This document shows, piece by piece, positions 10,261 through 21,341 of a stretch of DNA of 64,000 nt; position 1 is the first letter of the stretch, and the number at the start of each line of letters is the position of its first letter. A model generated the notes under the pieces. The model was not told the DNA's origin. It ran no database searches and worked only from the letters and a program-made list of their open reading frames with translations. Location: NCBI GenBank assembly GCA_032358165.1, contig JAALGY010000008.1:1860001-1924000 (forward strand). Reading direction: 5' to 3'. Source of the stretch: Diplosphaera chodatii (Eukaryota > Chlorophyta > Trebouxiophyceae > Prasiolales > Stichococcaceae). The translations under genes and the position numbers were made by a program.

Positions 10261-13200
10261 CTACGGCTGCCGCCCCGCTTCTGCATAGCCTCCCATCGCC
10301 AGCTGGAGCATGGCCCGTCTGCCGTTTCCCCGCTCGGCAGCCGCTGCCAGGGCCTCTTCTCGGCGCCGCTGGATCCAGCCGCCCACGGCGTCCTGCAAAG
10401 CATCCCGGTCTCCTGAACTGCACGTCACAGTCACTCGCATGCCCCAGGCGGACCGTGTGTCTTGAGCTGCAGCGGTCTTGTCGGGTGCCATGCTACAATC
10501 GGACTGTGGTGTCGGCAAGAGGCTGAGAATGTGCAGCACGAGAACCCACCTGCAGCCGCTCCTTGATGGCGGGACCCAGCTCCTCATCGCCGCCGTTGAA
10601 ATCCAGCAGCTGGCACGCGTCCCGCTGGAAGGTCTCGTTGTCGCTGCCCAGCACGATGCCTGTGGGCATGACAAAGCAACAGTTGCAAACACAGTCTGCC
10701 TGAGTGTTGCAACTGCACACCTGCACAGCATTGTCAGCAGCACACCTGGTGAGTGGAAAGACCCAGCCCTGACTGCCCAGCATGCATGCATGGACTGCCA
10801 CGGCAAGTCAAGTGGATCGGTGGTGGGCCCACCCATGAGCGCCCGAGCCAACTCCGGCAGTGCCTGCTGCACCCGCCACTCCAGCTTCGCGCACAGCTCG
10901 CCTGCAGCAGTCCCAGCAGCTGGATATCAGCATTTGCACGCCATGATACACGTCGTGCCTTATTGCATGGGCGATGTCATACGGCCTGCGTATGGCATGC
11001 AGGCAGCACTCTGCGCAATAGCTGTGCACATATACCTGGATATCGCCCCTTCCACTGCAGCAGCGCGTCGTCCATGGCCGTCCTGACGAGCTTGGCCTGA
11101 ATGTCTCTGACGACCACTCAGGACATCAAGGCACCTCAGCCATGGCAACACACGTATGGGCCTGCAGAGCTGCTGCCTTGCATGATGTCGGTGTATCTGG
11201 TGCATGCTGCCACACCTGCCACAAATCACTACACATTCATTGCAACACGCAAGATCAGGGTTACGAAGGCATAGCTAGGAAGTGATCACTTCGCTCTTGG
11301 CCTGCAGGGCAGGAGACAGCACGGGTGGAGGCGAGCCAGGCGGGCTGATGTGCTGCAGATGCACCACGGCCGCCAGCAGCTGCGGCAGGCGGGTGTCCCG
11401 CTCGCCGTGCTGGCTCCTCAGGCTGAGCACCGCCATGCTCAAAGTGTCCTTGATTTCCGACACCTGCACAAGTTGGAGCACCCACACGAGCAGATGTGCC
11501 ATGCAGTGGGGTTGACCGTGCGTCCTGGGGTCGCTAAGAGTACATGGTGCTGTGGCCATGTCAGTGCACAGCACATAGAACCTGCTTTTAGCGCTGCCCA
11601 TCGGCCGAGCGCCTAGCCACTGAGCAGATGCGAGCTGAAACGATGCGTTTCTGCTTCATACTCCGTTCTGCCCGCACGGTATCCCGGCTGTCACCTTGGC
11701 CTCGAGGCCCAGCTCTGCCCAGCAGCAGCCCTGCAGCGCCCTGGCGGCGCGCCCCGCCGGGTGGCATAGCATCGCGTCGTTCTGGAACAGGTGCACCGGC
11801 ACCTGGCGGTCTGCAGGAGCAGCGGCGTGTGGTGCCTTCACTGAGCAAGCTTGAATTCAACAGTCCAGTGGCGCTTTGAACAGGTCGCTGAAGTAATGTG
11901 CACTTTGAAGCAGAGGTGACTGCTGCCCAGCAATTTGCCACAAATGCAAATGTGGCAGGAGCACTGGACGGTGATTGAGGTAGCTGCAGTATGATCAGCA
12001 GGACCTGTCCATGTATGGTTGCCTCACCTGCTGCAGAAGTGCTGACCTCCCCGCTGGTTTGCAGCTCACGCCGGGCATCAAACAGCTCATCTGCCTCCAG
12101 TGCCAGTGCTGCGGTGGCGCCCCAGCCGCTGGGTGCAGTGGCTGCGCTATCAGTGGCGGCTGTTGCACCTGGCAGGTACACCAGACTCTCTCTTGCATAC
12201 AGCAGGCATACCGAGGCCATGTGTTGCAACATGGTGGCCAAGCAGAAGTCAGTGGTGCGAGTACCCTCTGGACTGGCTGTGTGCCCACATGCATGACCCA
12301 GCCTGCGAGGTCCTGCAAGAAGAATTTCGCGAGAGGTGGTGAGCTGGAGCCACACCCGCATGGCCGATGAGGATGATGGGCAGAGCGTCAGGCGGCTGGT
12401 CTGGCCCCCCGGAGTGGAAGAATGGAGCAACATCAAGGCAGGCAGCCTCGTTGCTGGCCTGCTGTGTTCTCTGCGCCACACTCAGGCGATGCACACATGG
12501 CTTGGATGTTTGAGCATGACTCCTACACCGATGTATGCTATGCCACACACCGCCGGTCCTCAGCGGTGACCTCTCTTCGTGATGACATGCACCGCTGGGC
12601 ATGGATAGGCGCCGGTACCTGTGGCAGCTCCAGAACAAGTGGCGCCGGCGGCCCGGAACTCGTGATGCGCCCCGCAGCGGCGTCAGCAGAGTTCTCCGTC
12701 GGTGGCAGGCCAGGGGCGCACCAGGCCTGCAGGCCTGCAGCGTATGGCGTGCACTCATGCTTCAACACGACGAGTGCTTGGTTGCAGGCGCTGCCTGCAT
12801 GTGTTTGTCTCATGTCCCCATTCATCTGGAGCCATGCGTCCGGCTGTACAGATGACTCAGAGGCCGTACCCTGGACCAGACGCCGGTCAGCAGAGGTGCC
12901 CCATCGCTGCTGCGGCTGCTGCCGACTCTCTTCCAGGCAATGCCGCACGACGTCCATGTCACAGTCCTGCAGACATCAAAGATGCATCAGAGATACAGGT
13001 TTCAGCCAGCTGCACTACTCCCAGGCCCGCTGGCCAGTACTTCCTTCGTGTCCAGAACATCACCGCATCAAGGGTTCCTTGTCAAAGCCATGGCCATAGG
13101 TTAAACAGTCGATCTGAACCACTCTGGCGGGTACGCACCTCCACAGTGCTGAGGCCGCGGGTGCGCAGAATCAGGCTGGCTGGTGGCCGGATGATGGCGT

Positions 13201-14477
13201 GCGTCTCCAGCACCGCCTGCAGCACAGGTGCAGGGTCTGAGCGGCACTGGCAAGGCCTACAGACCTGGCCATGTTGGCCTGTGCTGTCATGGCACAGGGC
13301 ATTGCTTGTGCTCACCTGTACGCTCTCCAGCAGCTGGAGGTCGCTGATACCTGTGTGCAGCATCTGCCCTTCCGCACACTGCTATGCAACACTGCTCATT
13401 TACAACAGGTTGTGTGCCTTTCTCGACTGAGGATGTGTGGACACTGCAGCACTCCGCAACCATGAGTGCAGCATGCCGCACAAACGCGGCACCTGCCACC
13501 TCGAAGGCCAGCTCGTTTCCGGCAAACGGCACGGCGCATTGCTTCGGCGACGCTTCCTGCTGACGCCATACTGCAGCCTCTGTAGCACATGAGTGCCTCT
13601 ATGAGATGATGCGTTCTGCTCATCGTGCACGAAGTAGCGTGCGTGCTCACACCTGCTGTGTAATGCTGACGTCGCCAACGTGTCTGCCCGTGCCTGCTGA
13701 TAGAATGTACACTCGTAGCACTGACTCATCTAGGGCTGCATCAAAGCGAATGCTTGTTAACTGCGCCTGAGGCCGAGTGTCACATTTCGCCCATCAGGTC
13801 ATGCTTAGGAATGCCAAGTGGCCAGCCTTCACGTGCAGCCGACCATGTACGCAGCAAAACTGACGGGGAATGGTTGAACACCTGTACACCGAAGCTGCAT
13901 GTGCTGACTGACATTACTGCAGACGTCCTCGCACGAAAAATGCCAGCACAGAAGCCCTTGAGCACCTGCGGCATGCCTGGCTAAGTTTGCAGCAGCATCA
14001 TTGCGCAGAAGTGGCCAGGCAGGACGGCGAGCAGTGATGAGCGAATACTTTGACCTAAGAGTACCAAAGCAAGCATCGCCAAACACCAGTGAGCGGCACC
14101 CACCTTCTGCTGGTCTGGCAAGCCCCTGCCATTGTCAGCCACTACAGATAGCACAGTGCATAGCTGCCAAACGGGTTGGAACAAGATGTGGACGACATTA
14201 TTGAACTATCAGTGCCTCTGCATGAATGGGACGTGGTGCGCAGAGAATGCAGCAAGAGTTTGGCAAACGGTGAACCTTTGACGCTCACGAGTCCTACGCC
14301 CAGGCCTCGCATCGTGACCTTCACAGCAGGGCTGCTGCTGGCCACAGACAGCGGCTGTGCCTGGTCCCGGCATGCGGCAACTGCTTGGGCTACTGCCACC
14401 TTGCAAGCCTGGAAGACCTGCTCTGTCTCCTCTCGATGACGCACTGATGCCTCGCCGACCTGGCTGTCGCGATCCAT
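10261..14477 (-). CDS. Uncharacterised multi-exon gene, possible degenerate GHKL-type ATPase domain at the N-terminus
   Basis: I do not recognise this protein with confidence. The first exon (from ATG 14477; a Met at 14516 is also possible) reads VFQACKVAVAQAVAACRDQA then SPAVKVTMRGLGVGL. Through a GTGAGC donor it joins in phase to LCTVLSVVADNGRGLPDQQK (about 14165-14107). A helix, a strand and D-N-G-R-G-L in this order resemble the Bergerat fold of GHKL ATPases (MutL, MORC, SMCHD1), but the N-box Asn is not visible. The next exon has a VMSVSTCSFGVQ strand. Later coding pieces include LRVYILSAGTGRHVGDVSI (13700), AVPFAGNELAFEVAGAAFV (13520), IIRPPASLILRTRGLSTVE (13180), ALALEADELFDARRELQ (12090), PVHLFQNDAMLCHPAGRAAR (11790), KDTLSMAVLSLRSQHGERD (11440), GIVLGSDNETFQRDACQLLD (10650) and a last exon ending GGYAEAGRQP at TAG 10261. 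Whether all pieces are one gene is inferred from strand, spacing and phase. Confidence 0.5.
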
Positions 14478-15168
14478 GTCTGTGGGGCTGAATGCTGCGG
14501 TGTGTTCTTGGTGCAATCCAGCAGCCTGTCAATGTCTGCAAGCGGATGCTCACTGTGCTGCTGCATGCGGGTCTGAGGCTGGCATCTATCTGCTAGGTGT
14601 ATCTGCACGGCGTAGTGAGGTCGTGTTGTGTCCAACTGAACCTGATATGTATGGATAGCAAGCAATGCTGTCGCCAGTTGGGGCCGAGTGACTCAGCAGG
14701 GAGCGAATTAAATAATCGGCGGCAGCAAGTTCACACCAGACCTTCAACGGCCGGAGCTCCTCACGGCAGAAAACTCAAATCCTACGTACCAACTCATCAA
14801 ATTCAACATTCCGTCAAACGTCACTTACAGCATCAATGGAAGCTAGTGGCGGCCACAGGACCTGCCAAGCTACCATGCATAGCTCGAATCATATCAAATC
14901 AATTGCAATGTTCAAGTACGGCATCGTACGGGTGCGGTGCTGAGGTGCAGTGCAGATCCCATCAAACACAGGTCATAACAATACCATCTATCTGCTGAAT
15001 GTTCCGTACTGCTGGATATCAGTAAAGTCGCAGGCTGCTGAAATGTGTATGTCGGCGGTGGCCGTGTTGCCAGATTCTGGCAGCGTGTTTTGTTTGCCTG
15101 TGGACACGCACTGTCCATCTGCTAGCTGAGCTGTTGCCTATCAAGGGCTTGTCTGCCCGTCAGGTGTC
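14478..15168. other. Spacer between the GHKL-like gene and GH5 gene 1
   Basis: This stretch is lower in GC than the coding parts and holds no frame I can assign. TTACA at 14825-14829 (TGTAA on the minus strand) could be the poly(A) signal of the GH5 gene ending at 15169. A missing 5' exon of the gene starting at 14477 could also lie here. Confidence 0.4.
14825..14829 (-). terminator. Possible poly(A) signal for GH5 gene 1
   Basis: The minus strand reads TGTAA about 340 bases past the TGA at 15169, with no other gene between. It is a short motif, so support is weak. Confidence 0.3.
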
Positions 15169-18100
15169 TCACCCAGCCTTCTTGGTGGCTGCCTTTGCGA
15201 CCCGCTTGGTGGGCTTCTTCGTGATCGGCTTCGGCGCATACTTCGCACCAGTCGCGGCTGCGCTGCGCTGGGCTAGTGACGTGGGGCACGCTGTGAAGGC
15301 GCTGCTGTTGCACCTGGGGGCGGGGGAGCCACACAAGCGTCACAAGCGTCACACGTCGGCGTCTGAAGAGGCCAACATCAATGCCGGCCACTGCTGCTGC
15401 AGCTGCGTGCCTTGTCAACAGCGGTAAGGCAGCGCCTCAGGTTGGCAGTGCTTGGCTAACAGGAGTACAGGACACACAGTGCCGGCAGAAGCTGCGAGCA
15501 ACGATGCATCAGGCTCCGCACCCGCAGTTGCAGGACGCCACGCAGTAGCCGCGGGGAGCAAAGGAGTTGCCGGTCTGCATCCACGACGCGCAGCACTGCC
15601 CGAAGGATTTCTGCATCACAGACGAACTGCCGTGAACCGAGGTGCTGGGCTACGCAGCCATGACGTACTGCAGCGACTTGGACCAGTCTTGAGTGCTGAT
15701 GGAGTGCTCAAAGCCGTTCATGCCAGGAAGCACATGGTCCATCATCATGATGGCGGCACCACCCGAGTCCTGACCTGCTGCTTGCATGAGTACCGCCCAC
15801 CGGGCGATATCTCCTTGCATGCCTTGGCGCAGTTGTAAGGGAACGGGTTGGCCGCCCCCTTGGCCTGCAAATTAGAAGTGGCAGTGCTTTGCGGTAGTAT
15901 CTGATGTCAAACTGTGGTGCAGATCTCATATGTCAATATGTTTGAGCAGCAGTGGTGCAATGGAGCAATGGAAGGGTGTGTTACGCTGCTTTAAGGAGGG
16001 CGCACCCGACCAGAGTTGAGCCATGTAAACTGCTTGACCATGGCTGGACCGCCAGCCTGCCTGCGGCCCGCCATGCACCAGCGTCAGCAGACATACCGCA
16101 TACTACTCATGCATGGACGCCAGCAGCTCGTAAAAGTGCACTGTTAAGCAGATGTCATCAGGAGCTCGCACAACGCTGCAAAAGGCCTACTGGTAGTTGA
16201 AGTCGTAGTAGTTGTCGTCGCCAAACGTGGCATGGAGCTCCCACACCAGGGCGCCTGTGTAGCCGTACGCATTTGCCGCTGACAGCATGCTGCAGTGCAG
16301 CACAGCTGACAGTGAAAGGGAGACACCTCACCAGCATGTATGCGCATGTGCGCACAAGTTTCGGGCAACACTGTGAAGGCCAGCATAGCAGCTGCAGCCG
16401 ACACGGTGCCGCAGGCAGCTTGCAGTGCCTTGGCGGAGGGCCACTCGAGCACTTCACGCCATGTCTGCCGACTCCGCAGCCTTGCAGGGAGCCTCGTGTA
16501 ACCAGGCACCGATTCGATCTGCGTTGCGTCGCACAGCGCAGAGCTGGGGCTCACCTGGCGATGACCGTGTTGCGGCCTGTGGACGGCGGGTTGACGTAGT
16601 CCCGCTGCGTGCCGAACTCCTCGAAGATCAGCGGCTTGCCGGCGGAGCGCGCCAGGCGCATCCTGTCGCCTGCAGGGCAGCCGGACGACACACATCTGAT
16701 GACGTGCTTCTGCACATTGAAGCCGCGAGTGCAGACTCGCTCACGTGCGCCGGAGTCGCTGTAAGATCTGCACCAGTGGGCACTGGACAATTTCTATGCA
16801 AAGAGTAGGTAGGGAAAAGCATGAGGCATGTACTCATTGGCCGTGCAGGCTGCATGGGTACGGTGCCCGCGCATCGGCAAGGCAGGGCGCACCCAGCATG
16901 AAGTCGTTGACGGCGGTGTAGCTGGTGTTTGAGAGCCCAAAGCTCTTGGGGTAGGCGTGGACAGTGGCAAAGTCCAGCGTCTTGATGTACAGGTTCCTGT
17001 TGAAGTCTTCACCTGCACATTATGAGACGTGGTGGCGTTCACAGAGGACCGAGTTGTCACTCATGCAGGGGCACGTTGTCAAATCAGCATCTGCACATCT
17101 CATGAGCAGCACTTCAGGCACAGCAGGCACCTTTCAACCCCGAGTTTGCCCTGCGACACAACAGACTACTTCAGCGCGTGTTAGCAGGAGCTCAGCATCT
17201 TTGTGCGCAATGTTAGACACTGACCTCGCGTCCTCCAGCCTCAGGCGCTCCAGTGCCGACACCCTGTAGGCGACATCTTTGGGGTGTACGCTTCGCACAC
17301 ATGCTCGATCAACAATACTGAAAGCAGTATTGAGCAGTGCGTCTGGCCAAGGATTGTCAATGTGCACACAGGCCAACTGACTCGACGGTTGCTGTAACGT
17401 CGCTATACCTGCCACGCTCCAGCTGCAGCTCATGCAATGCGGCTGTGCACTGTGCCTCCGCAGCCAGCGTCCTGTGCTCCAGCTGCTGGTGCTGTGCCGC
17501 CGCCTCGCCTCGCGCGGCTGCGGCAAATGGAAGAATGTGTCAGAACCAGGTGGCAACGGGGACGACTGTCAATCATTGTCTTGGCCAGCAGGCACGATGA
17601 AAACCGCCATGGTCATTACCGCCTGCACGACAGCGTGCACAAGAAGCAGAAAGGCTGTGCAGGAACCACGTACTGGCCCTCGTTGCAGAGCTCGAAGGCG
17701 AAGATGGTGGGGTCGTTCTTATAGATCCTGCCGTTTCTGGTGTTCTTGCGGTTGGCAAGGGTCTTGACCTGCAATGCAGGCAGGCAGCCACCCCTGAGCA
17801 GGCGGAGCGGCCCACAGCGCCTATGCTGTTGATGCAACGCAAGCTGCAGCAGGAACGGGTATGGCTGTGATCTGCAAGCAGGGATGTGCCAAGCATTTGC
17901 AGGCGCACCCAGTGCTTGTATGCAGCGCGCGGCTGGTTGGCGGTGTAGAAGAGCGCCTTGGGCACCCCCGTCTTGATGGTTTTGTCCACATACCTGCAAA
18001 ACGACGGAGCACAGCTGGAGCAAAGAGCACCTGCCCGCATGCTGGACCATGTTCCAGCAGGCGGAAATATATATGCGCGTGAAGCATGCATGTGCGGGTT

Positions 18101-19823
18101 CGTTTGTCGCAACAGCAGGCTTGCTCGCGGGCGGCGCACCATTGCGTGCCGCCCATGTTTCCCTCGTGGTTCGTCAGCGCGAGGATCACACGGATGCCGA
18201 CCTGTGGTGGAAAGCACATCGTCGGCCTACGCTGCACCAGCCACCACGCGCGCCCTCGCAACAGCTCATGGACAAGGTGAGCCACAACAATGGGGCGCAT
18301 GGTCCAATCAGCAGGGAAACATACTATGTTGTAAGCAAGGCTCCAAATGACAGCTCACCTGGGCGCACGCCGACATGAAGAAGTCGTGGTGGCGCAGCGC
18401 GGCCTCGTTGTACTTGAAGGGCGCCGGCTGGACTGGCAGCCGCCCCGGGCAGCACGTCACCTCCCCCGCGCCGGCGGTCGAAAAGCCGAAGATCCGGATG
18501 ACCTGCGCCCAGGGGCACGACGGCGTTTCACAGAGTGCTGCATCACGGTGCTCGAGGCCGGGCCACACCATACCCACGGAGGTTGCATGGAATAAACTCT
18601 ATCGCTCTGCAGCAGCTCAAAGGGCAGCCGCCACACGATGTCGGGCAATTTGCGACCATGTCCTTTTCGACAGCGAACTGGCAACTGAAGCTTGAAAGCG
18701 AAGTGCACATGGCACAGCAGGAGCATCTGGTATGTTTGCCCCCCGCAACACTGCAGCCTGCCACACATGGGGCAGCACGTGGCTCACCCGCACACCCTTC
18801 TGCCAGTGCATCTTCAGCTCGGCCAGGATGAAAGCCTCGGTGTAGCGGCCGTACAGGATCGCATCATACCTGCAGCATGTCTTCTTCTGTACTTGTGCCA
18901 TCACATGTAAGCCGGTCCATTGCTGTGGCAGCTGAAACGTGAATGCAACCAGCAGCTGCAATGAGAACAGAAGCTGTTACATCCACTGGCAGGATGGCAG
19001 CTCTGCTGGTCAGTGCAGGGCATCTCCCAGGCCAGAGCCAACGCAAGTGCCGCACCAGTTGGTGCCGCCTGGGTAGAAGAGCTTGTTGTTCAGCGTGAAC
19101 TGCAGGCCCTTGGTGCGCACGAACGGTGTGTTGGCGGTGATGGGCTTGTAGGGGATGAACGCTGCCCGGCTGCTGGCAGCCTCCGGTGCTGCAAATGCAG
19201 CAGTTCAAGTGTATCATGCGGTCCCGACTTCACTTTTCGGGTGACAGACATGCCCTGCTATGGCTCGTGCAGATAGCACTCCTCGAAGCACCGCGGACGC
19301 TACCTTGCTGTGGCGGCACAGGCTGCTGGCCGCTGGCATACTTCTCCTGGGCGTCATCCGATGGCGGTGCCACTGCGGTCTGCGGCCGCACAATGACTTC
19401 TGGTCAGCCATGTCAGGACATCTACATCAGCTTGTCGGACAGCACGCCTACGCTGGACCACTTGCAGTGAGACAGCAGAGGACGCCGCTCCACAGCCTGC
19501 TGCAGTAGCAGGCGCCAAGACAGGCGTGCGTGGCATGGCGCGGCGCAGCGCGGTCAAACCCAGTAGAAGGGCACCTGTGCCAGGGCGGGGTCGTCCGCGA
19601 TGACGGCGTGGTCAATCGGCAGACCCAGGGCCTTCGCCTCTGCCAGGCCTCCGGCTGTGGCTGACCGCGCGTTGGCAGCGGCAGCAGCCGCTCCTGATGC
19701 CAGGGCGATTCGTTGCACGTCTGCGAACGTCAGCGGTGGCTCCACCGGCACAGCCGCGGCGGCCGCCAACAGCTGCGCCAGCAAGACGCAGCAGAGGCCC
19801 GAACGCGCCGCTGCGACCCCCAT
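15169..19823 (-). CDS. Secreted GH5 endo-beta-mannanase-like enzyme with C-terminal cysteine-rich module (tandem copy 1)
   Basis: Predicted secreted endo-1,4-beta-mannanase-like glycoside hydrolase of family GH5. ATG 19823 begins a signal peptide (GLCCVLLAQLLAAAAAVP). Catalytic-domain exons include FVRTKGLQFTLNNKLFYPGG (about 19130), YDAILYGRYTEAFILAELK (about 18850), VIRIFGFSTAGAGEV (about 18500), GIRVILALTNHEGNMGGTQW (about 18190), VDKTIKTGVPKALFYTAN (about 17980), then RIYKNDPTIFAFELCNEG with the acid/base Glu (about 17710), FATVHAYPKSFGLS (about 16970) and KPLIFEEFGTQRDY with the nucleophile Glu (about 16630). After GDDNYYDFNYQ (donor GTAGGC at 16190) come a 55-nt linker exon (16006-16060), two exons of 90 and 89 nt (15775-15864, 15522-15610) encoding a module with a YSCKQQKSFGQCCASWM core, and a last exon (15169-15313) ending in a Lys-rich tail. 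Layout VNTFT-type and RIYKNDPTI are like plant GH5_7 enzymes. Substrate is inferred. Confidence 0.85.
15522..15864 (-). other. Cysteine-rich C-terminal module of GH5 copy 1 (two exons)
   Basis: Exons 15775-15864 (90 nt) and 15522-15610 (89 nt) encode a compact module of the pattern C-x3-C, then G-G-R-Y-S-C-K-Q-Q-K-S-F-G-x-C-C-x-S-W-M, then G-Y-C-x3-C-x-C-G-C. Similar Cys modules occur in secreted hydrolases of green algae and probably bind polysaccharide or cell wall; that role is inference. The same module with the same exon lengths is found in copy 2. Confidence 0.75.
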
Positions 19824-21341
19824 TTTCCAGGTACGAGGGTGCCTGCACCTGCGTTGCAGGTGACGCCACCGCATCGACGGTCCTGGCATGGAGCCAACCT
19901 GGGGTGCCGTGGCTGTGCACACAGCAAACCATATGCTTCTCAGGTGATGAGGTAGCAGGTCTTCGCCGCCAAGTCGGGTGTCAACTGCTCGCACCCCTGG
20001 ACAGCATATGCATCGGCGACATGCCAGCTCGCCATGCTGCGAGCTGCGTGCGCTGATCTGCAACGTACAGGGCTACCCTTGCCATGATAACTACCTGTTA
20101 CTCTATTTCAGTGGACGCCTGAGCCGGTGCAGGGGCCAGCAACCTCTTGCGATGCCGACTATTTCGTGGGCACCCGCAGGCTGCCGACGGCGGTGCTGAG
20201 ACGGCGATCGGCGCCAACTCTCTGTGCTGCGCGCAGCTATCAGCCTTATAAAGTGTCCGCAGCAGCTCTGTTCACTCGCTCAGCACATAGCTCGTGCGCA
20301 AGTGAGGCTGTGCGTGATTTCACAGCGCGTTTCAAAAGTACCTGACCAGATCCCAGCACGAAAAACGCGTGATCCGGCCCTACCGATTGCAGTCCGACTG
20401 ACGGACGTCCCTTCAACAGAACCCTGGCTTATGTAGGCTGCGCCTGTGGTGAACAATTGTAAACTCGAAAGTGTTTGGACGCCGCCGCCGTGCATCACAT
20501 GATGGCACTGTCGTCAGAGGACAGTCTGCATCCTGTACGGCATCTTCGAGCGGGCTGCTGGGTCAGTAAAGCTGATCAGGGCCCCAAAGTCCGATGTGCA
20601 TGGAGTATGATGACCATTAGATTGGCTGTGATGCCATTGGGGTGCGCTTACACGCTTTGAAGCGGCACGGGGCTCCGCGGCATGGGAGAGTACGACGCGG
20701 TGTGTCAGACCCAGGTCCGACAGCCAGCTGGCACCAGTCGCACCGGTCAACGGGGGCAGGCCTGGAGATATTAATGCCATCTCTGTATGGTCCTCGTTTA
20801 TAACGGCGCTTCTCACCAGCAGGACAATGGCAATTAATCAAGCATACAATGTTGCCTGTCAAAACAGTCATGAACTGCAAGTTAAGTTCACGATGCTCAC
20901 TACCGCGCGCAGAGCAGTGACGATTCATGGTATCAATTCAAGTAAGTTGCCAAACTCGTATCAAGGATGTTAGCTGCGCCATCATGATGGCTGGTCAGAA
21001 GGAAACTGTGCTATGCCTAGCTGCATAACTGACCAGGCATCGACCAACAGGGCAGTTGCTAAACTACGCTATACGGTAGTCATTGCTGCATCATCACGTA
21101 CTGATGGCTACTGAGTGCGAGTCCAGTCGCTGTCTCGGCTGCTCAAGTCTTCAACCACGTGATCTGACGTGTCATCTCACACTTCATACGGTGCCGCCGC
21201 ATGCACGACGCTTTCGGCGAGCACCCTCCCCCTGGAAGGCCAGCCGGGCGAAGGTGCATGCCGCTGCACGGCCCACTGTCTGTAGCTGTATGTTCGGCTG
21301 CTGTACCTCCTGGCGGGCCATGCCCAGCGCCTTGCGCCCAG
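19824..21341. other. Spacer between the two tandem GH5 genes
   Basis: About 1.5 kb with no frame I can assign to a family. It should hold the 3' end of copy 2 and the promoter of copy 1. The TTATAA at about 20240, some 420 bases upstream of the copy 1 start, could be a TATA-like element. GC content is lower here than in the genes. A minus-strand open frame at 20514-20816 shows no recognisable motif. Confidence 0.4.

Noticed and set aside
20514..20816. Minus-strand open frame of 100 codons between the GH5 genes
   Set aside because: No motif, no supporting splice context and no homology I can recognise; treated as chance.
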